DNA of 64,000 nt, taken from Streptomyces alfalfae. GTDB lineage: Bacteria; Actinomycetota; Actinomycetes; Streptomycetales; Streptomycetaceae. Numbering within the stretch: position 1 is the stretch's first letter; every line of letters starts with the position of its first letter. Under the pieces are notes generated by a model. The model ran no database searches and was not told the DNA's origin. It saw nothing but the letters and a program-made list of their open reading frames with translations. A program made the translations under genes and the position numbers. Shown piece by piece: positions 8,911 through 17,097 of this stretch. Where the stretch lies: the NCBI RefSeq assembly GCF_004127445.1, contig NZ_QEXM01000048.1:1-64000 (forward strand). Reading direction: 5' to 3'.

Positions 8911-8939
8911 ACAACGAGCGTCGCGGCACTTGGGTTACG
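8911..8939 (-). promoter_or_regulatory. Candidate sigma-BldN-dependent promoter of rsbN
   Basis: Reading the minus strand, CGTAAC (8939-8934) is followed after 17 nt by CGTTGT (8916-8911). As I recall, the published sigma-BldN consensus from bldM and rsbN promoters is CGTAAC with a CGTTGA-like -10 about 16 nt away. The position, about 155 nt before the rsbN start, fits autoregulation of the anti-sigma by its own sigma factor. Confidence 0.72.
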
Positions 8940-9037
8940 GACGAAAGATGATCGGACCGCAAGGAATCACCAAAGGGCCGTGACGGCCATCAGGCCGACA
9001 CGGACAGTGAGTTGGGCGCTCCGGAGCGCTGCCGGCG

Positions 9038-9823
9038 TTACCGCACGTCGTCCGGGAGGAGCCGCGCGAGCGTGCGCACCGCGCGGTACTGAAGGGTTTT
9101 GATCGCGCCCTCGTTCTTTCCCATGACGCGCGCGGTCTCCGCGACGGAGAGGCCTTGCAGGAAGCGCAGGGTCACGCACTCCTGCTGCTGGGGGTTGAGG
9201 CGGCGGACGGCTTCGAGCAGTGCCGCGTTCGACAGGGACTCCAGGACGGAGTCCTCGGGGCTGCGCTCGACCTCGTTGGCGTCGAGCATTTCGCCGGTGG
9301 TCACTTCGAGGCGGAACCGGCTCGATTTGAAGTGGTCGGCGACCAGGTTGCGGGCGATCGTGACCAGCCAGGCGCCGAAGTCGCGGCCCTGCCAGGTGAA
9401 GGTGCCGATGCGGCGGAGGGCGCGCAGAAAGGTCTCACTGGTGAGGTCCTCGGCGGTCGCCTTGCCGCCCACGCGGTAGTAGATGTAGCGGTAGACCGTG
9501 TCGCTGTACTGGTCGTAGAGGCGGCCGAAGGCGTCGGACTCGCCGGCCTGCGCGCGTTCGACGAGCGCCATCATGCGGGCGCTGTCACTGTCGGCGGCGG
9601 GCCGGCGGTGGGTGGTGGTCGCGGCGGCGGCGGAGCGGGATCGTCTGCTGACAGCCGCACCGCCGTCCGCCAGGGCATAACACGGCCCGACGGGTGCCGG
9701 GGCGGCGAAGGCGGGGACGGGGGGGACGGCGTACGCGGTGGGGACGAAGCCGCGCAAGCGGTCGAGGACCGTTGCGCGCAGCGTAGCCAGGCCCGAGGCG
9801 TCAACCCCGACGTGTGGGTACAC
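9038..9823 (-). CDS. bldN: BldN, developmental ECF sigma factor (pro-protein)
   Basis: The 261-aa protein starts at GTG with the conserved YPHVGVDASGLATLRATVL. Roughly the first 85 residues are an N-terminal extension absent from most ECF sigmas and known in S. coelicolor to be removed proteolytically. Region 2 (MALVERAQAGESDAFGRLYD to LTSETFLRALRRIGTF) and region 4 (LNPQQQECVTLRFLQGLSV, then a helix-turn-helix in AETARVMGKNEGAIKTLQYR) are intact. Sigma-BldN drives bldM and the chaplin and rodlin genes needed for aerial hyphae. GGGAG lies 4 nt before the GTG. Open frame continues 30 codons upstream, but those residues are not BldN-like. Confidence 0.96.
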   Translation of the reverse strand: MYPHVGVDASGLATLRATVLDRLRGFVPTAYAVPPVPAFAAPAPVGPCYALADGGAAVSRRSRSAAAATTTHRRPAADSDSARMMALVERAQAGESDAFGRLYDQYSDTVYRYIYYRVGGKATAEDLTSETFLRALRRIGTFTWQGRDFGAWLVTIARNLVADHFKSSRFRLEVTTGEMLDANEVERSPEDSVLESLSNAALLEAVRRLNPQQQECVTLRFLQGLSVAETARVMGKNEGAIKTLQYRAVRTLARLLPDDVR

Positions 9824-10177
9824 GGGACTCCCAGAGGCAGAGCTTCCATCACGTGCAGTTCCGGACCGTTCACTCGTCGTGACGACAAGCGGTGACGAGC
9901 GAGGCCCGTTCATGCGTCTGAGGAGAATAACGCTTCATACAGGCAGCGCTACACCCAGTTGCTCAAATCATCGATTACGTCGCTTCTGTAACCGATCCGC
10001 ACATGGATGAGCAGCGGAGAGTGACCGTTTACTGATCGGTTCGGTTCACATTCCGTGTTCACGCGAGGCGTGTTGTGGCCGAGTCCCTCCGGGGGGACTG
10101 GCGGGGGGCGGGACGGGGTAGGACCGGGGGATTGCGCGCCGGCCGATGGGCCCCGAGGGCCGCCGGGGGCGCGTTCC
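9824..10177 (-). promoter_or_regulatory. bldN upstream region (354 nt, no gene)
   Basis: This gene-free stretch separates bldN from the HAD-IB gene, both on the minus strand, and is less G+C-rich near 9920-10060 than its surroundings. It should contain the bldN promoter. At 10020-10033 the near-palindrome AGTGACCGTTTACT resembles the AGTGA-spacer-TCACT layout of BldD sites, and BldD is known to repress bldN in S. coelicolor. I could not place -35 and -10 boxes with confidence. Confidence 0.5.
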
Positions 10178-11122
10178 TCAGTGGCGGCGGCGGTGCAGCG
10201 CGATAGCGGCGGCCGTGCCGCCCGCGACCGCGCCCACGCCCGCGGCGGCCGGGATGCCGACCTTCGCGGCCTTGCGGCCCGTGCGGTAGTCCCGCAGCCG
10301 CCAGTCCCGCTCACGGGCGTGCCTGCGCAGCTTGGCGTCGGGGTTGATCGCGTAGGGGTGGCCGACCAGCGACAGCATCGGGATGTCGTTGTGCGAGTCG
10401 CTGTACGCGGCGCAGCGTGCGAGGTCCAGGCCTTCGGCGGCGGCCAGGGCGCGGACCGCCTCTGCCTTGGCGGGGCCGTGCAGGGGCTCGCCGACGAGCT
10501 TGCCGGTGTAGACGCCGCCGACCGACTCGGCGACGGTGCCGAGGGCGCCGGTCAGGCCGAGGCGTCCCGCGATGACCGTGGCGATCTCCACGGGCGCCGC
10601 GGTGACCAGCCAGACCTTCTGGCCCGCGTCGAGGTGGGCCTGCGCGAGGGCGCGGGTGCCCGGCCAGATGCGCTCGGCCATGTACTCGTCGTAGATCTCC
10701 TCGCCGATGGACATCAGCTCGGCCACGCGGTGGCCCTTGACGATGGAGAGGGCGCTGTCGCGGGCGTCCTGCATGTGCTCGGGGTCCTCGACGCCGGCGA
10801 GCCGGAACCACGCCTGCTGCCAGGCGAAGCGGAACAGCTCCTGGCGCTCGAAGAACTCCCGCTTGTACAGGCCGCGGCCGAAGTGGAAGATCGCGGCGCC
10901 CTGCATGACGGTGTTGTCGAGGTCGAAGAAGGCGGCGGCCTTGTCGTCGCCGACGACGGGGAAGACGGGTTCCTCGGGGGCCACGTCGGGCGCGGTGCGC
11001 CCGGCGAGTTCCTCCAGCTCCTGGGAGGATTTGCGTGCTGCCTCAGCCGAGGCCTCGCCTGCCAACACGCTCCGCGCCGTGGCGGAGCGCCTACGGGGGG
11101 TGAGCCATCCGAGAGCGGCCAT
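10178..11122 (-). CDS. HAD-IB family phosphatase (SerB-like) with C-terminal hydrophobic tail
   Basis: This 314-aa protein has a roughly 60-residue polar leader, then motif I FFDLDNTVMQG and motif IV AAYSDSHNDIPMLSLVG, the pattern of subclass IB HAD phosphatases such as phosphoserine phosphatase. The last 30 residues include a glycine/alanine-rich hydrophobic segment (KVGIPAAAGVGAVAGGTAAA) ending in RRRH, which could anchor the enzyme in the membrane. The exact substrate is not shown; annotation transfer as phosphoserine phosphatase would be unsafe. The gene is divergent from the glutaredoxin-like gene. Confidence 0.88.
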   Translation of the reverse strand: MAALGWLTPRRRSATARSVLAGEASAEAARKSSQELEELAGRTAPDVAPEEPVFPVVGDDKAAAFFDLDNTVMQGAAIFHFGRGLYKREFFERQELFRFAWQQAWFRLAGVEDPEHMQDARDSALSIVKGHRVAELMSIGEEIYDEYMAERIWPGTRALAQAHLDAGQKVWLVTAAPVEIATVIAGRLGLTGALGTVAESVGGVYTGKLVGEPLHGPAKAEAVRALAAAEGLDLARCAAYSDSHNDIPMLSLVGHPYAINPDAKLRRHARERDWRLRDYRTGRKAAKVGIPAAAGVGAVAGGTAAAIALHRRRH

Positions 11123-11260
11123 GTCGTGAGCATAGCCAGTCCCGCGGGCGGTTCCGGAGTCGGCGGGATGCGGGGGCCGTGAACACTCCGCGACCGGGCC
11201 GTTAAGCGGGGCGCGGGCCGGGCGCCCGCCGCACGGGGGCGGCGGGGCGAGAATGGCGGT

Positions 11261-11539
11261 ATGAGCCCGATTTTTCGCCGTACGGAGAAGAAGAAGCCCG
11301 CGGAGCGCACCGTGACCCTGATCGGGAAGCCGGGCTGCCACCTGTGTGATGACGCACAGCGGGTCATCGAGAAGGTCTGCGGGGAGCTCGGCGCCCCGTG
11401 GGAGAAGAAGGACATCACGGAGGACGAGGAGCTGCACCGGGCGTACTGGGAGCAGATCCCCGTGGTCCTCGTGGACGGGGAGCAGCACACCTTCTGGCGC
11501 GTGGACGAGGCGCGGCTGCGCCGGGAGCTGACCGGCTGA
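11261..11539 (+). CDS. Glutaredoxin-like thiol-disulfide protein
   Basis: The small 92-aa thioredoxin-fold protein has TLIGKPGCHLCDDAQRVIEK, with the redox pair CHLC at about residues 26-29. The cis-proline region is QIPVVLVDG, and a WRVDEARLRREL helix follows, as in the DUF836 glutaredoxin family. It sits just upstream of rex, a redox-sensing repressor, and has its own start region divergent from the HAD-IB gene. Physiological partners are unknown. Confidence 0.88.
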   Translation: MSPIFRRTEKKKPAERTVTLIGKPGCHLCDDAQRVIEKVCGELGAPWEKKDITEDEELHRAYWEQIPVVLVDGEQHTFWRVDEARLRRELTG

Positions 11540-11902
11540 CGCGGTCGCCGGGAGGGGGCTTCGGTCACCGGTCGAGCGGTCTGGGCCGGGGTGGCGGGCC
11601 CGCAGGTTACTGACCGGGTAGTCCAAAGTGCCCGCGAAGTCGTCTACGCTTTGGGGCGGTTTTGTTCTCGGGGGTGATGATCGTGAGGAGTGTGTGCGGT
11701 TTTGCCCCCTTCAGGTGAGGAACGAAACCGCCCCTGCGCCGGTTCCACGATGGTGCGCCGGGCGTGCGTGAGCCCCGTCACGTTGGCAGGGCAAAACGGA
11801 CACCATCTTTGTGCACGCGTTCACAAAGGCATAGCCTGCAGGGGACGGGGCGGTCTGGGGACGAGTGACCGCCTGCAGCCCCGCTCTACCCGCAGGAGCA
11901 CC
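11540..11902 (+). promoter_or_regulatory. rex leader and promoter region (363 nt, no gene)
   Basis: This is non-coding space ahead of the rex-hem operon. It contains the Rex operator and promoter at 11809-11837. Farther upstream, CCAAAG at 11623 and CTTTGG at 11649 form a short inverted repeat of unknown meaning. An open frame in phase with rex runs back to 11690 but does not look like Rex protein. Confidence 0.7.
11810..11825 (+). promoter_or_regulatory. Rex operator (ROP) overlapping the rex promoter
   Basis: TGTGCACGCGTTCACA differs at one position from the Streptomyces Rex operator consensus TGTGAACGCGTTCACA. A -35-like TTGTGC (11809-11814) lies inside it, and a -10-like TAGCCT (11832-11837) follows after 17 nt. 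Bound Rex would therefore block RNA polymerase until high NADH releases it. It lies 78 nt before the rex GTG. Confidence 0.92.
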
Positions 11903-12658
11903 GTGGCAACTGGCCGAACTCACCGACCGGCGACCCGCAGCCGAGGGATTCCCGAGGCCACCGTCGCCAGGCTTCCGCTGTACCTCCGCGCTCTGACCGC
12001 ACTGTCGGAGCGCTCGGTGCCCACGGTCTCCTCCGAGGAGCTCGCGGCCGCCGCGGGGGTCAACTCCGCGAAGCTGCGCAAGGACTTCTCCTACCTCGGT
12101 TCCTACGGGACGCGCGGCGTCGGCTATGACGTCGAGTATCTCGTGTACCAGATCTCCCGCGAGCTCGGCCTGACCCAGGACTGGCCGGTTGTCATCGTCG
12201 GCATCGGCAACCTCGGCGCCGCCCTGGCCAACTACGGCGGCTTCGCCTCGCGTGGTTTCCGTGTCGCGGCGCTGATCGACGCCGATCCGGCAATGGCCGG
12301 AAAGCCCGTGGCGGGCATGCCCGTGCAGCACACCGACGACCTCGAGAAGATCATCGAGGACAACGGCGTCTCGATCGGCGTCATCGCCACCCCGGCCGGC
12401 GCCGCCCAGCAGGTCTGCGAGCGGCTCGTCGCCGCCGGTGTGACCTCCATCCTGAACTTCGCGCCGACCGTGCTGTCCGTCCCGGACGGCGTCGACGTGC
12501 GCAAGGTCGACCTCTCCATCGAGCTGCAGATCCTCGCCTTCCACGAGCAGCGCAAGGCCGGCGAGGACCTGGCGGCCGACGACGTCGTGCCGCCCGTCGC
12601 CGCCAAGCAGCCCCGCAAGGGACCCGACGGGGACGTCCCCGCCGTGATGCCGGCATGA
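11903..12658 (+). CDS. rex: Rex, NADH/NAD+-sensing transcriptional repressor
   Basis: The 251-aa regulator has an N-terminal winged-helix DNA-binding domain (about residues 15-90, including VSSEELAAAAGVNSAKLRKD and YLGSYGTRGVGYDV). A Rossmann domain starting VVIVGIGNLGAALANYGG (GxGxxG) follows and binds NAD(H), and a domain-swapped C-terminal helix (SIELQILAFHEQRK) completes it. Rex represses respiratory and heme genes when NADH is low. The GTG start follows GCAGGAG and gives the usual ATGRTHRPATRSRGIPEAT beginning. Its stop overlaps the hemA start (ATGA), and it is autoregulated through the operator at 11810. Confidence 0.97.
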   Translation: MATGRTHRPATRSRGIPEATVARLPLYLRALTALSERSVPTVSSEELAAAAGVNSAKLRKDFSYLGSYGTRGVGYDVEYLVYQISRELGLTQDWPVVIVGIGNLGAALANYGGFASRGFRVAALIDADPAMAGKPVAGMPVQHTDDLEKIIEDNGVSIGVIATPAGAAQQVCERLVAAGVTSILNFAPTVLSVPDGVDVRKVDLSIELQILAFHEQRKAGEDLAADDVVPPVAAKQPRKGPDGDVPAVMPA

Positions 12659-14361
12659 GTCTCCTGGTCGTGGGGCTGAGCCATCGCAGCGCCCCGGTGA
12701 GCGTCCTCGAACGAGCCGCGCTGAACGCGGACGCGCAGGCCAAGCTCCTGCAGGACACCCTCGCAGCCGAGCCCGCCACCGAGGCGGCCGTGCTCGCCAC
12801 GTGCAACCGCATCGAGCTGTACGCGGACGTCGACAAGTTCCACGCGGGCGTCGCCGAGCTGTCGACGCTGCTCGCGCAGCACAGCGGCGTGGGCCTCGAA
12901 GAGCTGACCCCCTATCTGTACGTGCACTACGAGGACCGTGCCGTCCACCACCTCTTCTCGGTGGCGTGCGGCCTCGACTCCATGGTCGTCGGCGAGGGGC
13001 AGATCCTCGGCCAGATCAAGGACACCCTCGCGCGCGCGCAGGAACTGCACACCGCGGGCCGCCTGCTGAACGACCTGTTCCAGCAGGCGCTGCGGGTCGG
13101 CAAGCGCGCCCACTCCGAGACCGGCATCGACCGGGCCGGGCAGTCGCTCGTCACCTTCGGCCTCGAACAGCTCGCCGCGCGCGAGCCGGTCGGGGAGTGG
13201 GTCAGGGGCAAGCGCGCCCTGGTGATCGGCGCCGGCTCCATGTCCTCGCTGGCCGCGGCGACGCTCGTACGCGCCGGGGTGACGGAGATCGTGGTCGCCA
13301 ACCGCACCTTCGAGCGGGCCGAGCGGCTCGCGGAGATCCTCGGCGACTCGGGTCCCGCCGGAGTGACGGCCCGCGCCGTCCCCATGGACTCCGTCGCCCG
13401 AGAACTGACACGTGCCGATGTCGCCGTCTCCTGCACCGGAGCGACGGGCCTCGTGCTGACCGCGGATGTCGTCTCGGCGGCCGTCGAGGGACGCGTGCCC
13501 GCCGAGGCCCGCCTCGGCGAGGTGCCCGCGCAGGCCAGGAGCGGCTCGGCGGGCACCGCCGTGCGCCCCGTCGAGACGGCCGAGGAGCCCTGCCCCTTCG
13601 ACCTCTCCACCGCCCGCGGCTTCTCCGTGGCCGGTGAGGCGGCCGTCGCCGGCATGGACGCGGCCTCCCTGGAGCAGCACGCCGCCTGGGTGGACAACGC
13701 CCCGGCCGAGCGGCGCGAGGGCACGGCCCCCGACCCGCAGGCCGAGGCCGAGGCCATCGCCGCGCTGGTCGCGGCGGCCGGCCGCACCGGCAGGCTGCCG
13801 GAGCGGCGCCGCCCCTTCCCGTCGGCCGCCCATGCCCGCCCCGCCGTGCTCGCCCTGCTCGACCTCGCCATGCCCCGTGACATCGACGCCGCCGTGCACC
13901 GCGTACCCGGCGTGCGGCTCGTCGACATCGAGTCGCTCGCCGACGCCTCGGCCGACGCGCCCATGGCCGCCGACGTCGAGCAGGTGCGGAGCATCGTCTC
14001 CGACGAGGTCGCGGCCTTCGGCGCCGCACAGCGGGCCGCGCACATCACGCCGACCGTGGTCGCCCTGCGCACCATGGCCGCCGATGTGGTGGCCGGCGAG
14101 ATGGCCCGGCTCGAAGGACGGCTGCCGGGTCTGGAGGACAAGCAGCGCGCGGAGATCACCCAGACCGTGCGCCGCGTCGTGGACAAACTGCTGCACGCGC
14201 CGACGGTGCGGGTCAAGCAGCTCGCCGGCGAACCCGGCGGCGCCGGGTACGCGGACGCGCTGCGGACGCTCTTCGACCTCGACCCGCAGACGGTCGCGGC
14301 GGTCAGCAGGGCGGACCACACGAACAACGAGAACGACGACCCGAATAGAGGCCGGGCATGA
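12655..14361 (+). CDS. hemA: Glutamyl-tRNA reductase
   Basis: HemA reduces glutamyl-tRNA(Glu) to glutamate-1-semialdehyde, the first step of C5-pathway heme synthesis. The catalytic cysteine is C50 in ATCNRIELY. VACGLDSMVVGEGQILGQIK and the NADPH-binding ALVIGAGSMSSLAA are intact, and a C-terminal dimerisation helix follows. At 568 aa it is about 150 residues longer than enteric HemA. The extra length is mainly an Ala/Glu/Arg-rich insert at roughly residues 275-395 within the nucleotide-binding domain, before AMPRDIDAAV. The gene overlaps rex and hemC by ATGA junctions. The product is passed to HemL, encoded at 38.8 kb. Confidence 0.97.
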   Translation: MSLLVVGLSHRSAPVSVLERAALNADAQAKLLQDTLAAEPATEAAVLATCNRIELYADVDKFHAGVAELSTLLAQHSGVGLEELTPYLYVHYEDRAVHHLFSVACGLDSMVVGEGQILGQIKDTLARAQELHTAGRLLNDLFQQALRVGKRAHSETGIDRAGQSLVTFGLEQLAAREPVGEWVRGKRALVIGAGSMSSLAAATLVRAGVTEIVVANRTFERAERLAEILGDSGPAGVTARAVPMDSVARELTRADVAVSCTGATGLVLTADVVSAAVEGRVPAEARLGEVPAQARSGSAGTAVRPVETAEEPCPFDLSTARGFSVAGEAAVAGMDAASLEQHAAWVDNAPAERREGTAPDPQAEAEAIAALVAAAGRTGRLPERRRPFPSAAHARPAVLALLDLAMPRDIDAAVHRVPGVRLVDIESLADASADAPMAADVEQVRSIVSDEVAAFGAAQRAAHITPTVVALRTMAADVVAGEMARLEGRLPGLEDKQRAEITQTVRRVVDKLLHAPTVRVKQLAGEPGGAGYADALRTLFDLDPQTVAAVSRADHTNNENDDPNRGRA

Positions 14362-15356
14362 CCGAGAGGGCTCTGAGGCTCGGGACCAGGCGCAGCATGC
14401 TGGCCATGGCCCAGTCGGGCCAAGTCGCGGAAGCCGTGACGCAGTTGACGGGACGGCCCGTCGAGCTCGTGGAGATCACCACGTACGGGGACACCTCGCG
14501 CGAGCACCTGGCGCAGATCGGCGGCACCGGCGTCTTCGTCGCCGCGCTGCGCGAGGCGCTCGCCCGCGACGAGGTCGACTTCGCCGTGCACTCGCTCAAG
14601 GACCTGCCCACCACGCAGCCCGAGGAGCTCGTGCTCGCGGCCGTGCCGGTCCGCGAGGACCCGCGCGACATCGTCGTCGCGCGCGACGGCCTGACCTTCC
14701 CGGAGCTGCCCGCGGGCGCCCGCGTCGGCACCGGCTCGCCGCGCCGCATGGCGCAGCTCAACGCCTACGCGCGCAGCCACGGCATGACCATCGAGACCGT
14801 GCCGATCCGCGGGAACATCGACACCCGCATCGGATACGTGCACAAGGGGGAGCTCGACGCCGTCGTGCTCGCCGCCGCCGGACTGAGCCGCGTCGGCAGG
14901 ATCGACGAGGTGACCGACTTCCTGTCGGTCGACACTGTTCTGCCCGCCCCCGGCCAGGGGGCACTGGCGATCGAGTGCGCCGCGCACAACGCGTCACTCG
15001 CCGCCGCGCTCGCCGAGCTCGACGACCCGTCCACACGGGTCGCCGTGACCGCCGAGCGATCCCTGCTCGCCGCCCTGGAAGCCGGCTGCAGCGCACCTGT
15101 GGGCGCGCTGGCCGACCTTCCCCAAGCTCTCGACTTCGTTCGAGCAGGGGAGACCCCCATGGCCGACGGGCAGATTGTCAAGGAGATGCGCCTGCGCGGC
15201 GTCGTCGGCACGACCGACGGCTCGACGCTGGTGCAGCTGTCCACCACCGGTCCCGTGCCCGAGACGGAGACCCAAGCCATGGCGCTCGGCCGCGAACTCG
15301 CGGCGGAGATGCTCGCCAAGGGCGCGGCCGGTCTGATGGGGGAGCGAGCACTTTGA
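14358..15356 (+). CDS. hemC: Porphobilinogen deaminase (hydroxymethylbilane synthase)
   Basis: The 332-aa enzyme polymerises four porphobilinogens into hydroxymethylbilane. LRLGTRRSMLAMAQSGQVAE is the conserved N-terminus, HSLKDLPTTQPEELVLAAVP carries the catalytic Asp region, and C244 in LEAGCSAPVGA should hold the dipyrromethane cofactor. The gene is coupled to hemA by an ATGA overlap and to hemD at its own stop codon. Confidence 0.97.
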   Translation: MTERALRLGTRRSMLAMAQSGQVAEAVTQLTGRPVELVEITTYGDTSREHLAQIGGTGVFVAALREALARDEVDFAVHSLKDLPTTQPEELVLAAVPVREDPRDIVVARDGLTFPELPAGARVGTGSPRRMAQLNAYARSHGMTIETVPIRGNIDTRIGYVHKGELDAVVLAAAGLSRVGRIDEVTDFLSVDTVLPAPGQGALAIECAAHNASLAAALAELDDPSTRVAVTAERSLLAALEAGCSAPVGALADLPQALDFVRAGETPMADGQIVKEMRLRGVVGTTDGSTLVQLSTTGPVPETETQAMALGRELAAEMLAKGAAGLMGERAL

Positions 15357-17011
15357 GCCCCACCTCGAACCTTCCCGGCATTCCCGCACACGGGCACGTC
15401 ACCTTCCTGGGTGCCGGACCCGGAGATCCGGGACTGCTGACCCTGCGCGCCGTCGAGGCGCTGACCCGAGCGGAAGTGCTGATCGCCGAGCCGGATGTGC
15501 TCGACGTCGTCCGCGTGCACGCCAGGGGAGGTGTGGACACACCCCTGCCGAAGGCGACTGACGACATGTCAGCAGCCCCTGACACGGCGACTTTCCGAGC
15601 CGCCGCCAATCTTGTCATGGAGGCCGCGAGGGGCGGCAGGCGGGTCGTGCGTGCGGTCAGCGGCGACCCCGGCCTCGACACGTACGCGGCCGAGGAGATG
15701 CTCGCCTGCGCCGCCGAGGGCATCCCCTTCGAGGTCGTCCCCGGCATCGCGGCGGCCGTCGGCGTGCCCGCGTACGCCGGTGTGCCGCTGCGGGACGCGC
15801 AGGGCGCCGACGTGCGGTTCATCGACGCCCGTACGGCGTCCGAGCGCTGCTGGAGCGAGGTCGGCGCGTCCGACGGGACCGTCGTGGTCTCGACGTCGCT
15901 CGACTCCGTCGCCGCCGCCGCGGGCGAGCTGGTGGCCGCGGGCCGCAAGCCCGACACCCCGCTCACCGTGACCGTCGGCGGCACGACGACGCGCCAGCGC
16001 ACCTGGAACGCCACCCTCGGCACCATCGCGCAGGTCTTCAAGCAGGCGAAGGTGCTGCCCTCGCCCGACGGCGGCCGGCCGGTCATAGCCGTGGTCGGCG
16101 AGCGGAGCTCGGCCGCCCAGCGCGACCAGCTCTCGTGGTTCGAGTCGAAGCCGCTCTTCGGCTGGCGCGTCCTCGTACCGCGTACGAAGGAGCAGGCCGC
16201 CTCGCTCTCCGACCAGCTCCGCTCCTACGGCGCCGTGCCGCACGAGGTGCCGACCATCGCGGTCGAGCCGCCGCGCACGCCCCAGCAGATGGAGCGCGCG
16301 GTGAAGGGCCTCGTCACCGGACGGTACGAGTGGATCGCTTTCACGTCCGTGAACGCCGTCAAGGCGGTGCGCGAGAAGTTCGAGGAGTACGGGCTCGACG
16401 CCCGCGCCTTCGCCGGGATCAAGGTCGCGGCCGTCGGTGAGCAGACCGCCGCCGCGCTCATTGCCTTCGGCGTCAAGCCGGACCTGGTGCCGAGCGGCGA
16501 GCAGTCGGCCGCAGGTCTCCTTGAGGACTGGCCGCCGTACGACCCGGTCTTCGACCCGATCGACCGGGTGTTCCTGCCGCGGGCCGACATCGCCACGGAG
16601 ACGCTGGTGGCGGGCCTGATCGACCTCGGCTGGGAGGTGGACGACGTGACCGCCTACCGGACGGTGCGCGCCTCGCCGCCGCCGGCCGAGACCCGGGAGG
16701 CCATCAAGGGCGGCGGCTTCGACGCCGTGCTCTTCACCTCCTCCTCCACGGTCCGCAACCTCGTCGGCATCGCGGGCAAGCCGCACAACGTCACCGTGAT
16801 CGCGTGCATCGGCCCCGCCACGGCGAAGACCGCCGAGGAGCACGGGCTGCGCGTGGACGTGATGGCTCCCGAGCCGTCGGTCCACAAGCTCGCCGAGGCG
16901 CTGGCCCAGTTCGGTGCGCAGCGGCGCGCCGCGGCCCTGGAGGCCGGGGACCCGGTGACCCGCCCGAGCGAGCGGCGTCCCGGTTCGCGACGACGGCGTA
17001 CAGCGCCATAG
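15353..17011 (+). CDS. hemD: Fused uroporphyrinogen-III methyltransferase / uroporphyrinogen-III synthase
   Basis: This 552-aa fusion starts at a TTG overlapping the hemC stop, with GGGGAGCGAG upstream. Residues about 13-250 are a CobA/SUMT-type methyltransferase (VTFLGAGPGDPGLLTLRAVE, VSGDPGLDTYA, VPGIAAAVGVPAYAG), which makes precorrin-2 for cobalamin or siroheme. Residues about 265-520 are the HemD cyclase (GWRVLVPRTKEQAASLSDQL, WIAFTSVNAVKAVRE, DAVLFTSSSTVRNL), which closes uroporphyrinogen III. One polypeptide therefore stands at the branch point between heme and corrinoids. A basic tail ends the protein. The frame is open far upstream, but that part is antisense-like read-through of hemA and hemC. 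Confidence 0.95.
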   Translation: MSPTSNLPGIPAHGHVTFLGAGPGDPGLLTLRAVEALTRAEVLIAEPDVLDVVRVHARGGVDTPLPKATDDMSAAPDTATFRAAANLVMEAARGGRRVVRAVSGDPGLDTYAAEEMLACAAEGIPFEVVPGIAAAVGVPAYAGVPLRDAQGADVRFIDARTASERCWSEVGASDGTVVVSTSLDSVAAAAGELVAAGRKPDTPLTVTVGGTTTRQRTWNATLGTIAQVFKQAKVLPSPDGGRPVIAVVGERSSAAQRDQLSWFESKPLFGWRVLVPRTKEQAASLSDQLRSYGAVPHEVPTIAVEPPRTPQQMERAVKGLVTGRYEWIAFTSVNAVKAVREKFEEYGLDARAFAGIKVAAVGEQTAAALIAFGVKPDLVPSGEQSAAGLLEDWPPYDPVFDPIDRVFLPRADIATETLVAGLIDLGWEVDDVTAYRTVRASPPPAETREAIKGGGFDAVLFTSSSTVRNLVGIAGKPHNVTVIACIGPATAKTAEEHGLRVDVMAPEPSVHKLAEALAQFGAQRRAAALEAGDPVTRPSERRPGSRRRRTAP

Positions 17012-17097
17012 GTTCGGGGTGGGGCGGGCGCCCGGCGCGCCCGCCCCACGACCCCACGACAGCAGCGGTACGAGCGGTACGAAACCAGGTGAAGTCA

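Noticed and set aside
10040..10075. A second Rex-like site (GGTTCACA with GTGTTCACG)
   Set aside because: Both half-sites point the same way, so there is no TGTGAA-N-TTCACA palindrome.
11690..11902. An N-terminal extension of Rex
   Set aside because: It would span the Rex operator and promoter, and its residues have no Rex similarity. GTG 11903 has GCAGGAG and the conserved start.
13466..15352. A long N-terminal extension of HemD
   Set aside because: It is out-of-frame read-through of hemA and hemC. The HemD/CobA protein begins at TTG 15353, which has a ribosome site and overlaps the hemC stop.
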